From: Actinomadura sp. J1-007
Lineage (GTDB): Bacteria > Actinomycetota > Actinomycetes > Streptosporangiales > Streptosporangiaceae
Assembly: GCF_009793335.1 (NCBI RefSeq)
Contig: NZ_WING01000001.1
Span: 4,774,001 to 4,838,000 of the forward strand
Reading direction: 5' to 3'
DNA: 64,000 bases
The notes below the pieces were generated by a model, which saw only the letters and a list, made by a program, of their open reading frames with translations, ran no database searches and was not told the DNA's origin. The translations under genes were made by a program, and so were the position numbers. Position 1 is the first letter of the stretch. The number at the start of each line of letters is the position of its first letter. Shown here one piece after another: positions 7,933 to 16,546 of the stretch.

Positions 7933-8733
7933 ATGGCGGGGTTCGCGGAGGCCACGGCGGTGACGCGGGTCGGCGAGGGGCGCTACTCCGTGCTGCTGGA
8001 CGAGGCGTTCGGGTTCGCCGAGGCCCTCAACGGCGGCTACCTCATGGCGGTCGTCGGGCGGGCCGCGGTGGACGCCTCGCCGCACGAGCATCCCGTGTCC
8101 ACGGCGACCAGCTTCCTGCGGGTCGCCAAGCCGGGGCCCGCGGAGGTCCACGTCGAGCAGCGCAAGACCGGCCGTACGGCCGCCACGTCCCGCGTGTCCC
8201 TCGTCCAGGGCGGCGAGCCCGTCGTGGACGCGCTCGTCGTCACCGGCACCCTGGACGCCGCCGGGGAGCCCGACTGGACCGGCGAGGCGCCCGCGCCGGC
8301 GCTGCCGCCCATCGACGCCTGCTGCACGTTCGACAGCGGCAAGGCCGACCGCGGCTTCGCCGACCAGGTCGACATGCGCTTCGACCCGTCCACCATGGGC
8401 TGGCTGGACGGGCAGCCGAGCGGGCGCCCCGAGATCCGCGCCTGGTTCCGGTTCCGCGAGGCGCACGAGCCCGACGCGTACGCCCTCGCGCTCGCGGTGG
8501 ACGCGCTGCCGCCCGTCGCGCTCAACATGGGCGCCCGCGGCTGGTCGCCGACCGTCGAGCTCACCTGGCACATGCGCGCCGTCCCGGCGCCGGGCTGGCT
8601 CGCGATCCACGGCGGCGGGCGGCTGGTGACCGGCGGCTGGTTCGACGAGGAGGTCGAGGTCTGGGACTCGGCCGGACGGCTCGTCGCGCAGAGCCGCCAG
8701 ATCGCCCGCATGGGCCGTCCCGCCCGGCGCTGA
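7933..8733 (+). CDS. Thioesterase family protein (double hotdog)
   Basis: Putative acyl-CoA thioesterase of 266 residues with the TesB-like two-hotdog layout: the first half has LNGGYLMAVVGRAA at about 36-49 and the second VALNMGARGWSPTVELTWHMRA. No catalytic assignment can be made beyond the family. The ATG at 7933 has GGAGG 5 bp upstream. It sits between cysM and murI where mycobacteria carry a rhomboid protease gene, so it is an insertion or replacement in a conserved block. A fatty-acid-type operator-like palindrome precedes it. Confidence 0.78.
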   Translation: MAGFAEATAVTRVGEGRYSVLLDEAFGFAEALNGGYLMAVVGRAAVDASPHEHPVSTATSFLRVAKPGPAEVHVEQRKTGRTAATSRVSLVQGGEPVVDALVVTGTLDAAGEPDWTGEAPAPALPPIDACCTFDSGKADRGFADQVDMRFDPSTMGWLDGQPSGRPEIRAWFRFREAHEPDAYALALAVDALPPVALNMGARGWSPTVELTWHMRAVPAPGWLAIHGGGRLVTGGWFDEEVEVWDSAGRLVAQSRQIARMGRPARR

Positions 8734-8930
8734 CCCCCGCTGTTCGTCCGCCGCGCTCTTGCGGGGCCGTCCGGACGGGTGTTCCGGACGGGTTTCGGGC
8801 GGTCAAGGCGGTCCGTTGACCTCCGCCGTGCCGACGCTTGGTGATCGGGCGATGATTTCCGGTGCGTGACGATGTGATGTACGACGCATGACGCACTGGC
8901 ATGTCTGTGCGTCGCCTAGCCTTGTTGACC

Positions 8931-9743
8931 ATGTCAGACGCGCCGATCGGGATCTTCGACAGCGGCTTCGGCGGGCTCACCGTCGCCCGCGCCATCCTCG
9001 ACCAGCTCCCGAACGAGCCGATCGTCTACCTCGGCGACTCGGCGCGCCAGCCGTACGGCCCCCGGCCCATCGCGCAGGTCCGCGCGTACGCCCTGGAGAT
9101 GCTCGACCAGCTCGTCGAGCAGGGCGTGAAGATGCTGGTCATCGCCTGCAACAGCGCGAGCGCGGCGATGCTGCGCGACGCCAGGGAACGCTACGAGGTG
9201 CCCGTGATCGAGGTGATCCACCCGGCGGCCCGGCGCGCCGCCCGCGCCACCTCCAACGGCGAGGTCGGGCTGATCGCGACCACCGCCACCGTCACCAGCC
9301 GGGCGTACGACGACGCGTTCGCCGCGGCCCCGCACATCCGGCTGACCAGCGCGGCGTGCCCGCGGTTCGTGGAGTTCGTCGAGGCGGGCGTCACGATGGG
9401 CGACGAGCTGCTGGAGGCGGCCCGCGACTACCTGGACCCGATCACCGAGAGCGGCTGCGACACGCTCATCCTCGGCTGCACTCACTATCCACTGCTGACC
9501 GGTGTCATCTCGTATGTGGTCGGCGACGGGGTAACACTGGTCTCAAGTGCCGACGAGACCGCCAAGGACGTGTATCGCGTGCTGCACGACCAGGGGCTTG
9601 CCAGAGCCGAGACGATGCCCGCCCCGCGGCACCGCTTCCACGCCACCGGCGACCCCGCCGTGTTCGCCGCCCTCGGCCGCCGTTTCCTGGGGCCCGAGAT
9701 CGGTTCGGTGGAGACCGCCTTGAGCAAGGCTCTGGCCAACTGA
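8931..9743 (+). CDS. murI: Glutamate racemase
   Basis: Makes D-glutamate for peptidoglycan. The 270-residue protein has the two catalytic cysteines of the cofactor-independent racemases, Cys73 (ACNSAS) and Cys182 (GCTHYP), and the N-terminal GIFDSGFGG with Asp10-Ser11. ATG at 8931 gives the standard N-terminus; upstream in-frame starts would add a non-conserved stretch. About 200 bp separate it from the thioesterase, so it probably has its own promoter. Confidence 0.95.
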   Translation: MSDAPIGIFDSGFGGLTVARAILDQLPNEPIVYLGDSARQPYGPRPIAQVRAYALEMLDQLVEQGVKMLVIACNSASAAMLRDARERYEVPVIEVIHPAARRAARATSNGEVGLIATTATVTSRAYDDAFAAAPHIRLTSAACPRFVEFVEAGVTMGDELLEAARDYLDPITESGCDTLILGCTHYPLLTGVISYVVGDGVTLVSSADETAKDVYRVLHDQGLARAETMPAPRHRFHATGDPAVFAALGRRFLGPEIGSVETALSKALAN

Positions 9744-9773
9744 TTCCTCGGGGAGACAAGAGGAGGGGTGAGC

Positions 9774-10555
9774 GTGCGGGTCACCGTGATCGGCTGCTCG
9801 GGCAGCTTCCCGGGGCCGGACAGCCCGGCGTCCAGCTACCTGGTCCAGGCGGAGGGCTTCGCCATGCTGCTCGACATGGGCAACGGCGCCGTCGGATCGC
9901 TGCACCGCTTCCACGACATACTCGACATCGACGCGATCCTGCTCTCGCACCTGCACCCCGACCACTGCCTCGACCTCACGGTCTACTGGATCGCCCGGAC
10001 GTACTGTCCCGACGGCCCCGCCCCCCGCATCCCCGTCTACGGCCCCACCGGCACCGCCGAGCACATGGTCAAGGCGTACGAGCCCGAGCCCAACCCCGCG
10101 ATGACGCAGACGTTCGACTTCCAGGACCTGCGCCCCGGGCCGGTACGGATCGGACCGTTCACCGTCACCACGACGCTCGTCAACCATCCCGTCGAGGCGT
10201 ACGGCATCCGCGTCGAGCACGAGGGCAGGGCGGTGACGTACTCCGGCGACACCGGCGTCAGCGACGCCCTGGTCGAGCTCGCGCGCGACTCCGACGTGTT
10301 CCTGTGCGAGGCGGCGTTCCTCCAGGGCCGCGACCTGCCCCCGACATGCACCTCACCGGCCGCGAGGCGGGCGAGCACGCCGCGCGCGCGGGCGTCGGCA
10401 CCCTCGTCCTCACCCACCTGCTGCCGTGGAACGACCCCGCGCAGACGCTCGCCGAGGCCAAGGCGAGCGGCTTTCGCGGCACCATCGAGCTCGCCGAGGT
10501 CGGGCTCGCCTACGATCTCGGCCCCGGCCCCGCCACCCGCGTCCCGGCCGTCTGA
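9774..10555 (+). CDS. MBL-fold hydrolase, Rv1339-like (apparent frameshift near 10340)
   Basis: Metallo-beta-lactamase fold protein with the zinc motif HLHPDH (about residues 59-64). By family and position (between murI and rph) it matches Rv1339, described as an atypical cAMP phosphodiesterase. AGGAGG at 9761-9766 is only 1 bp from the GTG at 9768 but 7 bp from the GTG at 9774, so 9774 is the likely start. The frame runs from 9774 into DLPP at about 10340, then continues one base off as DMHLTGREAGEHA to the stop at 10555. One base added in the CCCCCGA run restores a product of about 260 residues. Confidence 0.85.
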
Positions 10556-10595
10556 CCCGCCGAGTCACGGGCGGCAGGGCATTAGGGTGGTCGCC

Positions 10596-11315
10596 ATGGC
10601 CCGCCCTGATGATCGTGCACCCGACCAGCTCCGTCCCGTCCGCGTCCAGCGCGGCTGGCTCGACCACGCCGAGGGGTCGGTGCTGATCGAGTTCGGCGGC
10701 ACCCGGGTGCTGTGCGCCGCGTCCGTCCAGGACTCGGTGCCGCGCTGGCGGCGCGACAGCGGCCTCGGCTGGGTGACCGCCGAGTACGCGATGCTGCCGC
10801 GCGCGACCAACACCCGCAACGACCGCGAGTCCGTACGGGGCAGGATCGGCGGCCGCACGCACGAGATCTCCCGGCTGATCGGCCGTTCCGTCCGGGCCTG
10901 CGTCGACTTCAAGGCGCTCGGCGAGAACACCGTCCAGCTCGACTGCGACGTCCTCCAGGCCGACGGCGGCACCCGCACCGCCGCGATCACCGGCGCCTAC
11001 ATCGCGCTCGCCGACGCCGTCGGCTGGATGCGCGAGAAGGGCCTGGTCCGGCACGACCCGTTCATCACCTCCGTCGCCGCCGTCAGCGTCGGCGTCGTGG
11101 ACGGCGAGGCCCGCCTCGACCTGTGCTACGAGGAGGACGGCGCCGCCGACACCGACATGAACGTGGTGTGCACGGGCGACGGCCGGTTCGTCGAGGTGCA
11201 GGGCACCGCCGAGGGCGCCCCGTTCGACCGGGCCGAGCTGGACGCGCTGCTCGACCTCGCCGCGGGCGGCTGCGCCGAGCTCACCCGCCTCCAGGCGGAG
11301 GCGCTCGGACAGTGA
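10596..11315 (+). CDS. rph: Ribonuclease PH
   Basis: Phosphorolytic 3'-5' exoribonuclease that trims tRNA 3' ends. The 239-residue protein shows the family core ATNTRNDRESVRGRIGGR (about residues 68-85) and DCDVLQADGGTRTAAITGAY (the phosphate/active-site region). The ATG at 10596 begins MARPDDRAPDQLRPV as in homologues. The stop overlaps the rdgB start by 4 bp (GTGA), the usual rph-rdgB coupling. Confidence 0.96.
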   Translation: MARPDDRAPDQLRPVRVQRGWLDHAEGSVLIEFGGTRVLCAASVQDSVPRWRRDSGLGWVTAEYAMLPRATNTRNDRESVRGRIGGRTHEISRLIGRSVRACVDFKALGENTVQLDCDVLQADGGTRTAAITGAYIALADAVGWMREKGLVRHDPFITSVAAVSVGVVDGEARLDLCYEEDGAADTDMNVVCTGDGRFVEVQGTAEGAPFDRAELDALLDLAAGGCAELTRLQAEALGQ

Positions 11316-11935
11316 CCCGGATCGTCCTGGCGACCCGCAACGGCGGGAAGGTCGCCGAGCTGCGCCGCATCCTCGCCCCCGCCGCCGGGATCGAGGTCGT
11401 CGGCCTCCCCGCGGACGCGCCCGAGGTGCCCGAGACCGAGCTGACGTTCGAGGGCAACGCGCTGCTGAAGGCCCGCGCCATCGCCGCGTTCACCGGGCTG
11501 CCCGCCGTCGCCGACGACTCCGGCCTGTGCGTGGACGCGCTGAACGGCATGCCCGGCGTGCTGTCGGCCCGCTGGTCGGGACGGTTCGGCGCGGCGGCCG
11601 GCGACCGCGACCGCGCCAACCTCGACCTCGTCCTCGACCAGCTCGCCGACGTCCCCGACGACCGGCGCGCCGCCGGGTTCGTCTGCACCGCCGCGCTCGT
11701 CGTCCCCGGCGGCGTCGAGCACTGCGTCGAGGGCCGGATGCGCGGCGCCGTCATCCGCGAGCCGCGCGGGGCCAACGGCTTCGGCTACGACCCGATCTTC
11801 CTCCCCGACGGCCACACCCGTACGACGGCCGAGCTGTCCCCGGAGGAGAAGGACGCGATCAGCCACCGCGGCCGCGCCTTCCGCGCCCTGGCCGGGATCC
11901 TCCCCGACGCCCTGGCCGCCGCCGGCCTGACCTGA
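11312..11935 (+). CDS. rdgB: RdgB/HAM1 non-canonical purine NTP pyrophosphatase
   Basis: Hydrolyses ITP, dITP and XTP to the monophosphates and so keeps deaminated purines out of nucleic acids. The 207-residue product has VLATRNGGKVAEL (residues 5-17, the TxNxxK motif) and ADDSGLCVDAL. GTG at 11312 overlaps the rph stop (GTGA), so translation is coupled. A strong hairpin follows at once, closing the clpS-to-rdgB block. Confidence 0.95.
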   Translation: MTRIVLATRNGGKVAELRRILAPAAGIEVVGLPADAPEVPETELTFEGNALLKARAIAAFTGLPAVADDSGLCVDALNGMPGVLSARWSGRFGAAAGDRDRANLDLVLDQLADVPDDRRAAGFVCTAALVVPGGVEHCVEGRMRGAVIREPRGANGFGYDPIFLPDGHTRTTAELSPEEKDAISHRGRAFRALAGILPDALAAAGLT

Positions 11936-11967
11936 CGGCCCGCCCGCGGGCCCGCGCCCGCGGGCCG
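11936..11967 (+). terminator. Hairpin after rdgB
   Basis: CGGCCCGC at 11936-11943 pairs with GCGGGCCG at 11960-11967; the interior holds further self-complementary CCCGCGGGC. It begins one base after the rdgB stop codon. No T-run follows. Confidence 0.55.
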
Positions 11968-12087
11968 GGACCGGCGGAGCCGCTGAGGCACTTGGGAGAA
12001 AAATCGGGGGCGTGACAACCTCGCGCGGGGCGGCGGGGGTTTACGAGGGTGAACGGTTTCCCAAGACCTACCCTCCCGAGGAGCACA

Positions 12088-12591
12088 ATGATCGACAAAA
12101 TGCGCGGGCGGCGCGGGCTCGCGTTCGGGCTGGCCGGAATCGGCGGCACCGGCGCGCTCGCCGCGGGCATCTGGCTGTCGGCGGCGTCGGCCGACTCGCC
12201 GCGGATCGAGCCGGTCGCCGCCCGCGGCGCGGCGGTGGCGCCCAGCGCCGCCCCCGCCCCGCCGTCCAAGCCCTCCAAGCCGTCCTGCCTCCCGCCGACG
12301 GCGCGCCCCGCTCCGCCCGCGCCGCCCACCGCCAAGCCGAGGCCGTCGAGGCCCGCGCCCGCGAAGCCGCGGCCGTCCAGGTCCGCCGAGCCGAGGTCCG
12401 TCAGGCCCGCGCCCGCCGACCCGTCGGTGCCCGGGAACCCGGCCGCCAAGCCGCGCCAGTGCGTGCCCCCGAGCGCGGAGCCGAGGCCGTCCCGCCCGCC
12501 GAAGGTGTCGCCGCGGCCGAGCGGGCCCGTGACGCCCGCCCCCATGCCGCCGCGGGCCCCGCGCCACGTCCCGTCCGCTCCCCGGGGGTAG
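12088..12591 (+). CDS. Proline-rich membrane-anchored or secreted protein
   Basis: 167 residues. A positively charged N-terminus (MIDKMRGRRG) precedes one hydrophobic segment at about 10-32, then almost the whole chain is Pro/Ala/Arg/Ser rich (repeated PRPSRPAP-type units), with two isolated Cys. This suggests an extracytoplasmic, unstructured tail. ATG at 12088 follows GAGGAG 5 bp upstream. It lies just upstream of an ECF sigma gene and may be part of the same unit. No family was recognised. Confidence 0.6.
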   Translation: MIDKMRGRRGLAFGLAGIGGTGALAAGIWLSAASADSPRIEPVAARGAAVAPSAAPAPPSKPSKPSCLPPTARPAPPAPPTAKPRPSRPAPAKPRPSRSAEPRSVRPAPADPSVPGNPAAKPRQCVPPSAEPRPSRPPKVSPRPSGPVTPAPMPPRAPRHVPSAPRG

Positions 12592-12607
12592 GTGCGGTCT
12601 GTCCACG

Positions 12608-13129
12608 TTGAGCACCGAGGAGGTCCGCGGGGCCGAGATCACGTTCGACGCGTTCGTGACGGCCACCGCGGGCCGCCTGCTGCGCACCGCCGTGTTCCTG
12701 GTGTACGACCGGCACCTCGCCGAGGACCTCCTCCAGATCACCTACGAGCGGGTCGCGCGGCGGTGGCGGCGCGTCGCGTCCGGCAGCCCCGAGGCGTACG
12801 CGCGCAAGGTGCTGGTCAACCTCGCGATCGACGAGAACCGGCGGAGGGCGCGCCGCCGCGACCTGCCGGTCGGGTCCGTCGCCGACGTGGAACGCCTCGC
12901 CGGGGCGCCTCCGGTGCCGGGGGCCACCGGAGGCGAGCTGGACGAGGTGCTCGCCGCGCTGCCCGCCAAGCAGCGCGCCGTGGTCGTGCTCCGCTACTGG
13001 TGCGATCTCGGGGAGCACGAGATCGCCGAGACCCTCGGGATCTCCCGGGGCACCGTCAAGAGCCACACCGCGCGGGCGATGGCCGCGCTGCGGGAGCACG
13101 TGAGGGAGGGCCGGGCCGATGGACGATGA
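12608..13129 (+). CDS. SigE-family ECF RNA polymerase sigma factor
   Basis: 173-residue ECF sigma factor with region 2 (HLAEDLLQITYERVARRW at about 38-55) and region 4 (HEIAETLGISRGTVKSHTARAM near 138-159) joined by a short linker, the layout of the actinobacterial SigE family (SCO1421-like). TTG at 12608 is the start in frame with the conserved N-terminus; the Shine-Dalgarno is poor. The stop overlaps the next gene, whose product is a single-pass membrane protein, so this is a sigma/anti-sigma pair by context. Confidence 0.88.
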   Translation: MSTEEVRGAEITFDAFVTATAGRLLRTAVFLVYDRHLAEDLLQITYERVARRWRRVASGSPEAYARKVLVNLAIDENRRRARRRDLPVGSVADVERLAGAPPVPGATGGELDEVLAALPAKQRAVVVLRYWCDLGEHEIAETLGISRGTVKSHTARAMAALREHVREGRADGR

Positions 13130-13609
13130 GCTCGAAGCCCTGCTGCGGGACCACTACCGGCGGGGCGCCGACGAGATCCACGCCGAGCCCGCGCTCGTAC
13201 GGCGGTTCCAGGCCGCGGGCGCGGAGGAGGCCCGAACGGGCGCGATGTCCCTCAAGGCCCTGCTGCGCCGCTGGACGCTGCCCGTCCTCGCCGGAGCGGT
13301 GACGGCGGCGGTCGTCGTCGCCGTCGCGGTGTTCCTGTGGCCGGGTACGGACCGTTCGGACACGCCGCGCCCCCTCGGCCCGGCCACGCCCGCCACGTCG
13401 TCCCCGGCACCGTCCGGCTCCGAGTCGGCGAGCCCCGAAGCCCCGACGGCACGGCCGAGTAGACCGCAGGACCCGTCCACGCGCCCCCGGCCTCCGGCCA
13501 CCCGAGATCGCCGGACCCGGCCCCGTCAGCGGAGCCCCCGGGCCATCCGCCCACCCGCGCCCCGTCCATCCCCGAGGCCCCCCGACCGAGCCTCCCGAAC
13601 AGAAGGTAG
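13119..13609 (+). CDS. Putative membrane anti-sigma factor (apparent frameshift near 13487)
   Basis: A short cytoplasmic domain (MDDELEALLRDHYRRGADEI) is followed by one membrane helix at about 53-73 and a Pro/Ser/Ala-rich external tail. It overlaps the sigma gene by 11 bp, so it is the likely partner. Read without a shift, the frame runs on to 13841 through Arg-rich sequence into the convergent neighbour. Adding one C to the CCCCCGG run at 13484-13490 gives a natural tail (ASGHPRSPDPAPSAEPPGHP and on) ending at 13609. I prefer that end. Anti-sigma function is inferred from context only. Confidence 0.6.
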
Positions 13610-13698
13610 GACCCGCCGGACAGATCGCGAAGCGATGCGGCACCCGCAAAGGCACGGTCAGGCCGCGAGCCGCCGGGCGAGCGGCCTGGGCCGGGACC

Positions 13699-14553
13699 TC
13701 AATCAACACCGGCTACGCGCAGGCCGGGCAGCATGGACCAGCCGACCGTGTCCATCACCGTGCGCAGCTGGGGCGAGACGCTGTCGAGGACGAGCGGGCC
13801 CGCGCCGCGGCGGCGGGCCGCGGCGTCGGCCAGCAGGTTGATCGCGCCGAGGTCGATGAACCCGAGCCCGGCGAGGTCGAGGTGGACCTCCCGGCCCCCG
13901 GCGCCCGACAGCACCGTGGACAGCGCCTCGTCCAGCACCGTGTGCCGGGACGCGTCCAGCTCGCCGCGCAGCGACAGCCCGGTCGGCTGGAACGTCCGAA
14001 CGATCTTGAGGACGGAGTCCTCGAACTCGGGGTTCGGATCGACCCTCACGCCGTGGCAGGCGCGCAGCCCGGCGAGCGCCGCCGCGTCGCACGCGCGGCG
14101 GTCGAACTGGCAGACGGCGATCAGCCGGACGCTCGGGGCGACCAGCCGGTCCCACTCGCGCTCGCGGTCGAGCAGCGTCGCGAGCCCGCCCGGACGGCGC
14201 ACCGCCCAGGTCAGGTCGGCCGTCACCCGGACCGCCCGGTACCGTTCCGGCCCGGCGCGGGCGGCCTCCGCGGCCAGCGCCTCCAGCGCGGCCTCCGGCC
14301 CGGCGCCGCCGCCCCGGTCGAACGGCACGACGCTCAGCAGCCCGTCCGCGTGCTCGCACGGCAGCCCCGGGACCGCGTCGGCGCCGGCGTCCGGGTCGGC
14401 CAGGTAGACGACCTTCTCGCCCGACCGCAGGCCGTCGCGGACGAACCCCGCCATCACGTGGCGGCGCTCCTCCTCGTTGGCGTACGCCAGCCAGGCGTGG
14501 TCGCCGGGCCGCAGGTCGCGGACCGGCCGCGGATACGAGCAGTACCTGTCCAT
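13699..14553 (-). CDS. MEDS-STAS regulatory protein (module 2)
   Basis: 284 residues: MEDS domain (PGDHAWLAYANEEERRHVM at about 16-34, VRDGLRSGEKVVYLAD) and C-terminal STAS domain (VHLDLAGLGFIDLGAINLL). The STAS phospho-site position is Gly (IDLGA), so canonical Ser phosphorylation cannot occur. ATG at 14553 has GGGAG 6 bp upstream; an ATG-less extension to 14577 is possible. It is the last gene of a four-gene minus-strand array (RsbA, MEDS-STAS, RsbA, MEDS-STAS), 93 bp after the RsbA-like gene. Confidence 0.82.
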   Translation of the reverse strand: MDRYCSYPRPVRDLRPGDHAWLAYANEEERRHVMAGFVRDGLRSGEKVVYLADPDAGADAVPGLPCEHADGLLSVVPFDRGGGAGPEAALEALAAEAARAGPERYRAVRVTADLTWAVRRPGGLATLLDREREWDRLVAPSVRLIAVCQFDRRACDAAALAGLRACHGVRVDPNPEFEDSVLKIVRTFQPTGLSLRGELDASRHTVLDEALSTVLSGAGGREVHLDLAGLGFIDLGAINLLADAAARRRGAGPLVLDSVSPQLRTVMDTVGWSMLPGLRVAGVD

Positions 14554-14646
14554 CGCCTCTCCCACAGCGCCTTCCATCGCGGGCGGGCCGGGAGGTCCCG
14601 GCCCGCGTCCAGTACGACGTCCGAGGGAACGCGCGTACAGAGAGGA

Positions 14647-15582
14647 TCACACCCGAACGCGCAGCCGCACGAACGTGCCGTCCCACCCCGAGCGAAGCTC
14701 CATCAAGTCCACCAGCAAACGCACCGTCCACAGGCCGAACCCCCGGTCGAGCGCCGACTCGGGCGGGATGAACCCGGTCAGCGGCCCCGGCCGCCACAGC
14801 CCGTGGTCGGCGATCTCGCACAGCACCTCGTCGCCGTCCCGCCAGATCCACAGCCCCATCGGCGGGACGCCGTGCCTCAGCGCGTTGGCCGCGACCTCGT
14901 TGGCCGCCGTCACGAGGTTGCGGACGGCGCGCGCGCCCACGCCGTGCGCGGCGGCCCGCTCGGCGACGAACGTCCGCAGCCCGTGCAGGTCGTCGTCCTC
15001 GATCGGCAGGTACTCGGCGTCACCGGGCCGGTCGAACCGCTGCGCCCGGTCGCAGCGCGTGCCGAACGACACCGGGTCGACGTAGCGCTCGTTCCACTCC
15101 CCGGGCCCCGCGCCGCCGCCCGTCCGCTCGCTCAGCAGCAGCGGGTGCGTGCGCCGCGCCTGCTCGATGACCGGCTCGGGCAGCGACGCCCGGTCGTACG
15201 GGCACAGCGCCCGCGCGCCCGACCCCTCGAACACCACGTTGATCAGCGACTCGTACCGGGTCCACTCCAGGAGCTGCCGGTCGTCCCACCCGGTCCACAC
15301 CGGCTCGGCCAGGGCCCGGACGCGGCGCGGCGCATTGGCCGCCACGATCCGCTGGTAGTCCTTCAGCGTCCGTACGGGATGGACGTAGAAGCCCTCCGAC
15401 GTGTAGAGGTCGACCGCGCGGGCGTCGTCGCCGAGCGTGTCGCGCAGCGCGCCGCGGTTGGCCTCGCGGACGACGGCGACGACCGCCTCGCCCGCCTCGA
15501 TCCCCGCCCGCAGGAACGGCACGGCCGCCGCCAGGAACTCCTCGGGCCCGCCGTACAGGAACGCCCTGTGCTCCAGTCGCAT
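14647..15582 (-). CDS. RsbA-family MEDS-HATPase protein (module 2)
   Basis: 311 residues: MEDS domain (LEHRAFLYGGPEEFLAAAVPF) then HATPase_c_2 with intact motifs: N-box ANEVAANALRHG (about residue 230), G1 EIADHG and GFGLWTVRLL. It is expected to bind ATP and act as an anti-sigma factor or kinase of the RsbA type. ATG at 15582 shares its bases with the TGA of the upstream MEDS-STAS gene (TGATG overlap). The module order here is MEDS-STAS then RsbA, as in the copy at 3.8-5.7 kb. Confidence 0.85.
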   Translation of the reverse strand: MRLEHRAFLYGGPEEFLAAAVPFLRAGIEAGEAVVAVVREANRGALRDTLGDDARAVDLYTSEGFYVHPVRTLKDYQRIVAANAPRRVRALAEPVWTGWDDRQLLEWTRYESLINVVFEGSGARALCPYDRASLPEPVIEQARRTHPLLLSERTGGGAGPGEWNERYVDPVSFGTRCDRAQRFDRPGDAEYLPIEDDDLHGLRTFVAERAAAHGVGARAVRNLVTAANEVAANALRHGVPPMGLWIWRDGDEVLCEIADHGLWRPGPLTGFIPPESALDRGFGLWTVRLLVDLMELRSGWDGTFVRLRVRV

Positions 15583-16466
15583 CAAGCCACGCCCCCGTAC
15601 GGCCGCGGGAGAGGCCGGGCAGCCGGTGCCAGCCCACCATCTCGATCACGACCTCGACGTCGGGCGGCAGGTTGTCGAGCACCAGGGCGTCCTCCTCGGG
15701 AGCTCGGTGGCGTGGTGCGCCAGCAGGTTGAGCCCGCCCAGGTCGATGAAGCCGAGCCGCGAGAGGTCCAGGTGGACGGGGCCGCGGTCGCCGCTTGCCT
15801 TGGTCAGCTCCTCGGCGAACACCGCGTGCCGCGCCGCGTCCAGCTCGCCCTCCACGCGCAGCCCGGCCGGGTCGAAGGTGCGGATGATCCGGAGGATTCC
15901 GTCGTCGAACTCGGGATCGACTTCCACGAGCACCTCGTGAGCGTTGCGGAGGGCGACCAGTTCGTCGCGGGGGCAGGCGTTGCGGTCGACCTGGCAGATC
16001 GCCTTGGCCATCGTGCTCGGCGAGACGGCCTCGCCGAGCCCGTGCTCGCAGCCGAGCATCTCGGTCAGCCGGGAGCGTCCGGGCTCGTTCAGCAGCCAGG
16101 TGAAGTCGGTCGTCAGCCGCACCTCGCGGAACCCCTCGCCGAACGCCGCGTCGACCTCCCGGCCCAGCGTGTCGAGCAGCATCGCGGGCTCGAACCGCCC
16201 GCGCCGGTCCAGGCACGCGGCCCGGCGGGGAGCACCCGGAGCTGCCCCGACCGGCGCGGCCCGTCGAGGTCGAGGCGGCACAGGCCCGGCAGCCCCTCCG
16301 CGGGCGCGTCGGTCACGTAGACGACCTTCTCGTTGGTGTGCAGACCGTCCCGGACGAACGTCCCGATGACTCGGTCGCGCTCTCCGGGGCCCGCGTACGC
16401 CAGCCAGCCGTGATCACCCGGCCGGACGTCGCTGACGGGGCGCTTGGCGAACCAGGTGGGTTCCAT
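15582..16466 (-). CDS. MEDS-STAS regulatory protein (module 3; three apparent frameshifts)
   Basis: The MEDS-STAS architecture is clear but spread over three frames: MEDS (RPGDHGWLAYAGPGERDRVI) from the ATG at 16466 to about 16226, the middle (CLDRRGRFEPAMLLDTLGRE to LAHHATELP) to about 15698, and the STAS end (EEDALVLDNLPPDVEVV) after that. Each break is one missing base: GCCGGGCC at about 16222, CTCCCGAGG at about 15698 and a G5 run at 15592-15596. After the third, the frame returns to the original and stops at TGA overlapping the next ATG. Three same-sense losses that restore the frame fit missing bases better than decay. The STAS site is again Gly (IDLGG). Confidence 0.7.
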
Positions 16467-16546
16467 GGCATGTCCATCGAGGTTGGTGCGGGTGGGTTCA
16501 GCGTACGCCGCCGGGGAGGCTTTGGAAGCCCAATGCACGGAGTCCC

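Noticed and set aside
13609..13841. Extended C-terminus of the anti-sigma protein to 13841
   Set aside because: The extension is Arg-rich shadow sequence and runs into the convergent MEDS-STAS gene; a one-base correction gives a natural end at 13609.
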